Assembly (NCBI RefSeq): GCF_024464595.1
Contig: NZ_JANHAW010000003.1
Span: forward strand, 1-64,000
Reading direction: 5' to 3'
Length of the DNA: 64,000 nt
From: Halobellus litoreus
GTDB lineage: Archaea; Halobacteriota; Halobacteria; Halobacteriales; Haloferacaceae
Part shown: positions 63,753-64,000 of the stretch, piece by piece
Layout: each line of letters begins with the position of its first letter
How positions within the stretch are numbered: the first letter of the stretch is position 1
Translations under genes and position numbers: made by a program
The notes under the pieces: generated by a model
Database searches by the model: none
Told to the model about the DNA's origin: nothing
Seen by the model: only the letters and a program-made list of their open reading frames with translations

Positions 63753-64000
63753 TCAGGAGTTCGATTCGTTCCTCACGACGTCGAGTGCGGAGTTCAGTAT
63801 GTCGTCGGCCCGCTGCTCGTCCCGGGCTTCGGCAGTCACCCGGACGAGCGGTTCGGTCCCGCTGGGTCTGACGAGGAACCACCCGTCGCCGGTATCGACT
63901 CGAAGCCCGTCGATCGTATCGATGTCGTCGTAGCGCTCGCGAAGGACGCGTTCGATGGCGCTCATCGCCTCGGCTTTGTTGTCGGTCTCGACGTTCGCTC
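63753..64000 (-). CDS. Phosphoglucosamine/phosphomannomutase family, C-terminal part
   Basis: The frame is open to the window edge; the visible 82 residues end at the TGA at 63753. 'DGLRVDTGDGWFLVRPSGTEPLVRVTAEA' contains the phosphate-binding RPSGTEP loop of the alpha-D-phosphohexomutase domain 4 (GlmM, ManB, Pgm). The upstream catalytic Ser and metal loop are outside. Such enzymes move phosphate between C1 and C6 of sugars for glycan precursors. GlmM is most common in haloarchaea, but the type cannot be decided from the tail. Confidence 0.88.
   Translation of the reverse strand, partial: ANVETDNKAEAMSAIERVLRERYDDIDTIDGLRVDTGDGWFLVRPSGTEPLVRVTAEARDEQRADDILNSALDVVRNESNS

Overview
The window is from a halophilic archaeon (class Halobacteria). 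The predicted proteins are strongly acidic, GC is high, promoters are archaeal TATA boxes often 25-35 nt upstream of a start codon, secreted lipoproteins carry Tat-type signals with a lipobox Cys, and single-copy archaeal genes such as the KH/beta-CASP termination nuclease aCPSF1 (FttA) are present. The right end (about 51-64 kb) looks like ordinary main-chromosome sequence. The left half looks accessory. Genus cannot be fixed from the sequence alone.

Region 1 (1-4.2 kb) holds the end of a zinc-type alcohol dehydrogenase, several winged-helix regulators, an AbrB/PIN toxin-antitoxin pair whose toxin is frameshifted, and a scar in which two halves of a CPBP protease gene lie head to head on opposite strands beside a helix-turn-helix fragment.

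Region 2 (4.4-19.1 kb) is the most unusual part: nine intact CPBP (CAAX protease/bacteriocin-processing, Abi) intramembrane glutamic endopeptidase genes, plus the broken tenth. They fall into at least two sequence classes. Class A has EELGWRG and HLP-type motifs. Class B has AEE..[FA]R.YLQ[NT]K, HIPQ/HVPQ and a conserved YRRWA...DFRP-like tail. Two same-strand A/B pairs are present. A sensor-domain membrane protein and a DUF5518 membrane protein sit inside. The array is interrupted by an AIM24 protein, a ParA-type partition locus preceded by iteron-like repeats, and a DDE transposase.

Region 3 (20-43 kb) starts with an SLC13/TrkA-C permease and continues as a carbohydrate and sugar-acid island: Gfo/Idh/MocA dehydrogenase (xylose-dehydrogenase-like), aldehyde dehydrogenase, DHDPS-type aldolase, a complete sugar ABC transporter scattered in three places, LDH2-type dehydrogenase, a split UxaA/SuyAB-like lyase, a YeiH/PSE-type anion exporter, a D-2-hydroxyacid dehydrogenase, an enolase-superfamily sugar-acid dehydratase, GH3 and GH31 glycosidases and an IclR regulator. 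The simplest reading is oxidative (non-phosphorylating) sugar breakdown. The combination of LDH2, SuyA/SuyB-like, exporter and 2-hydroxyacid dehydrogenase genes also fits release of sulfite from sulfolactate, so a sulfosugar route is a testable alternative.

Region 4 (43.9-50.9 kb) contains two acyl-CoA ligases, an IclR regulator divergent from a LigM/GcvT-like folate-dependent demethylase, and a LivJ-type binding lipoprotein, suggesting uptake, demethylation and CoA activation of a methylated organic acid.

Region 5 (51-64 kb) has catalase-peroxidase KatG, an M55 peptidase, a rhodanese-metallo-beta-lactamase protein, a PiT-family transporter, a DUF7512-TauE/SafE pair with a cysteine-containing HTH regulator (a likely sulfur-handling cluster), aCPSF1, a GIDE-domain membrane protein and the end of a phosphohexomutase. 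No tRNA, rRNA or CRISPR was seen.
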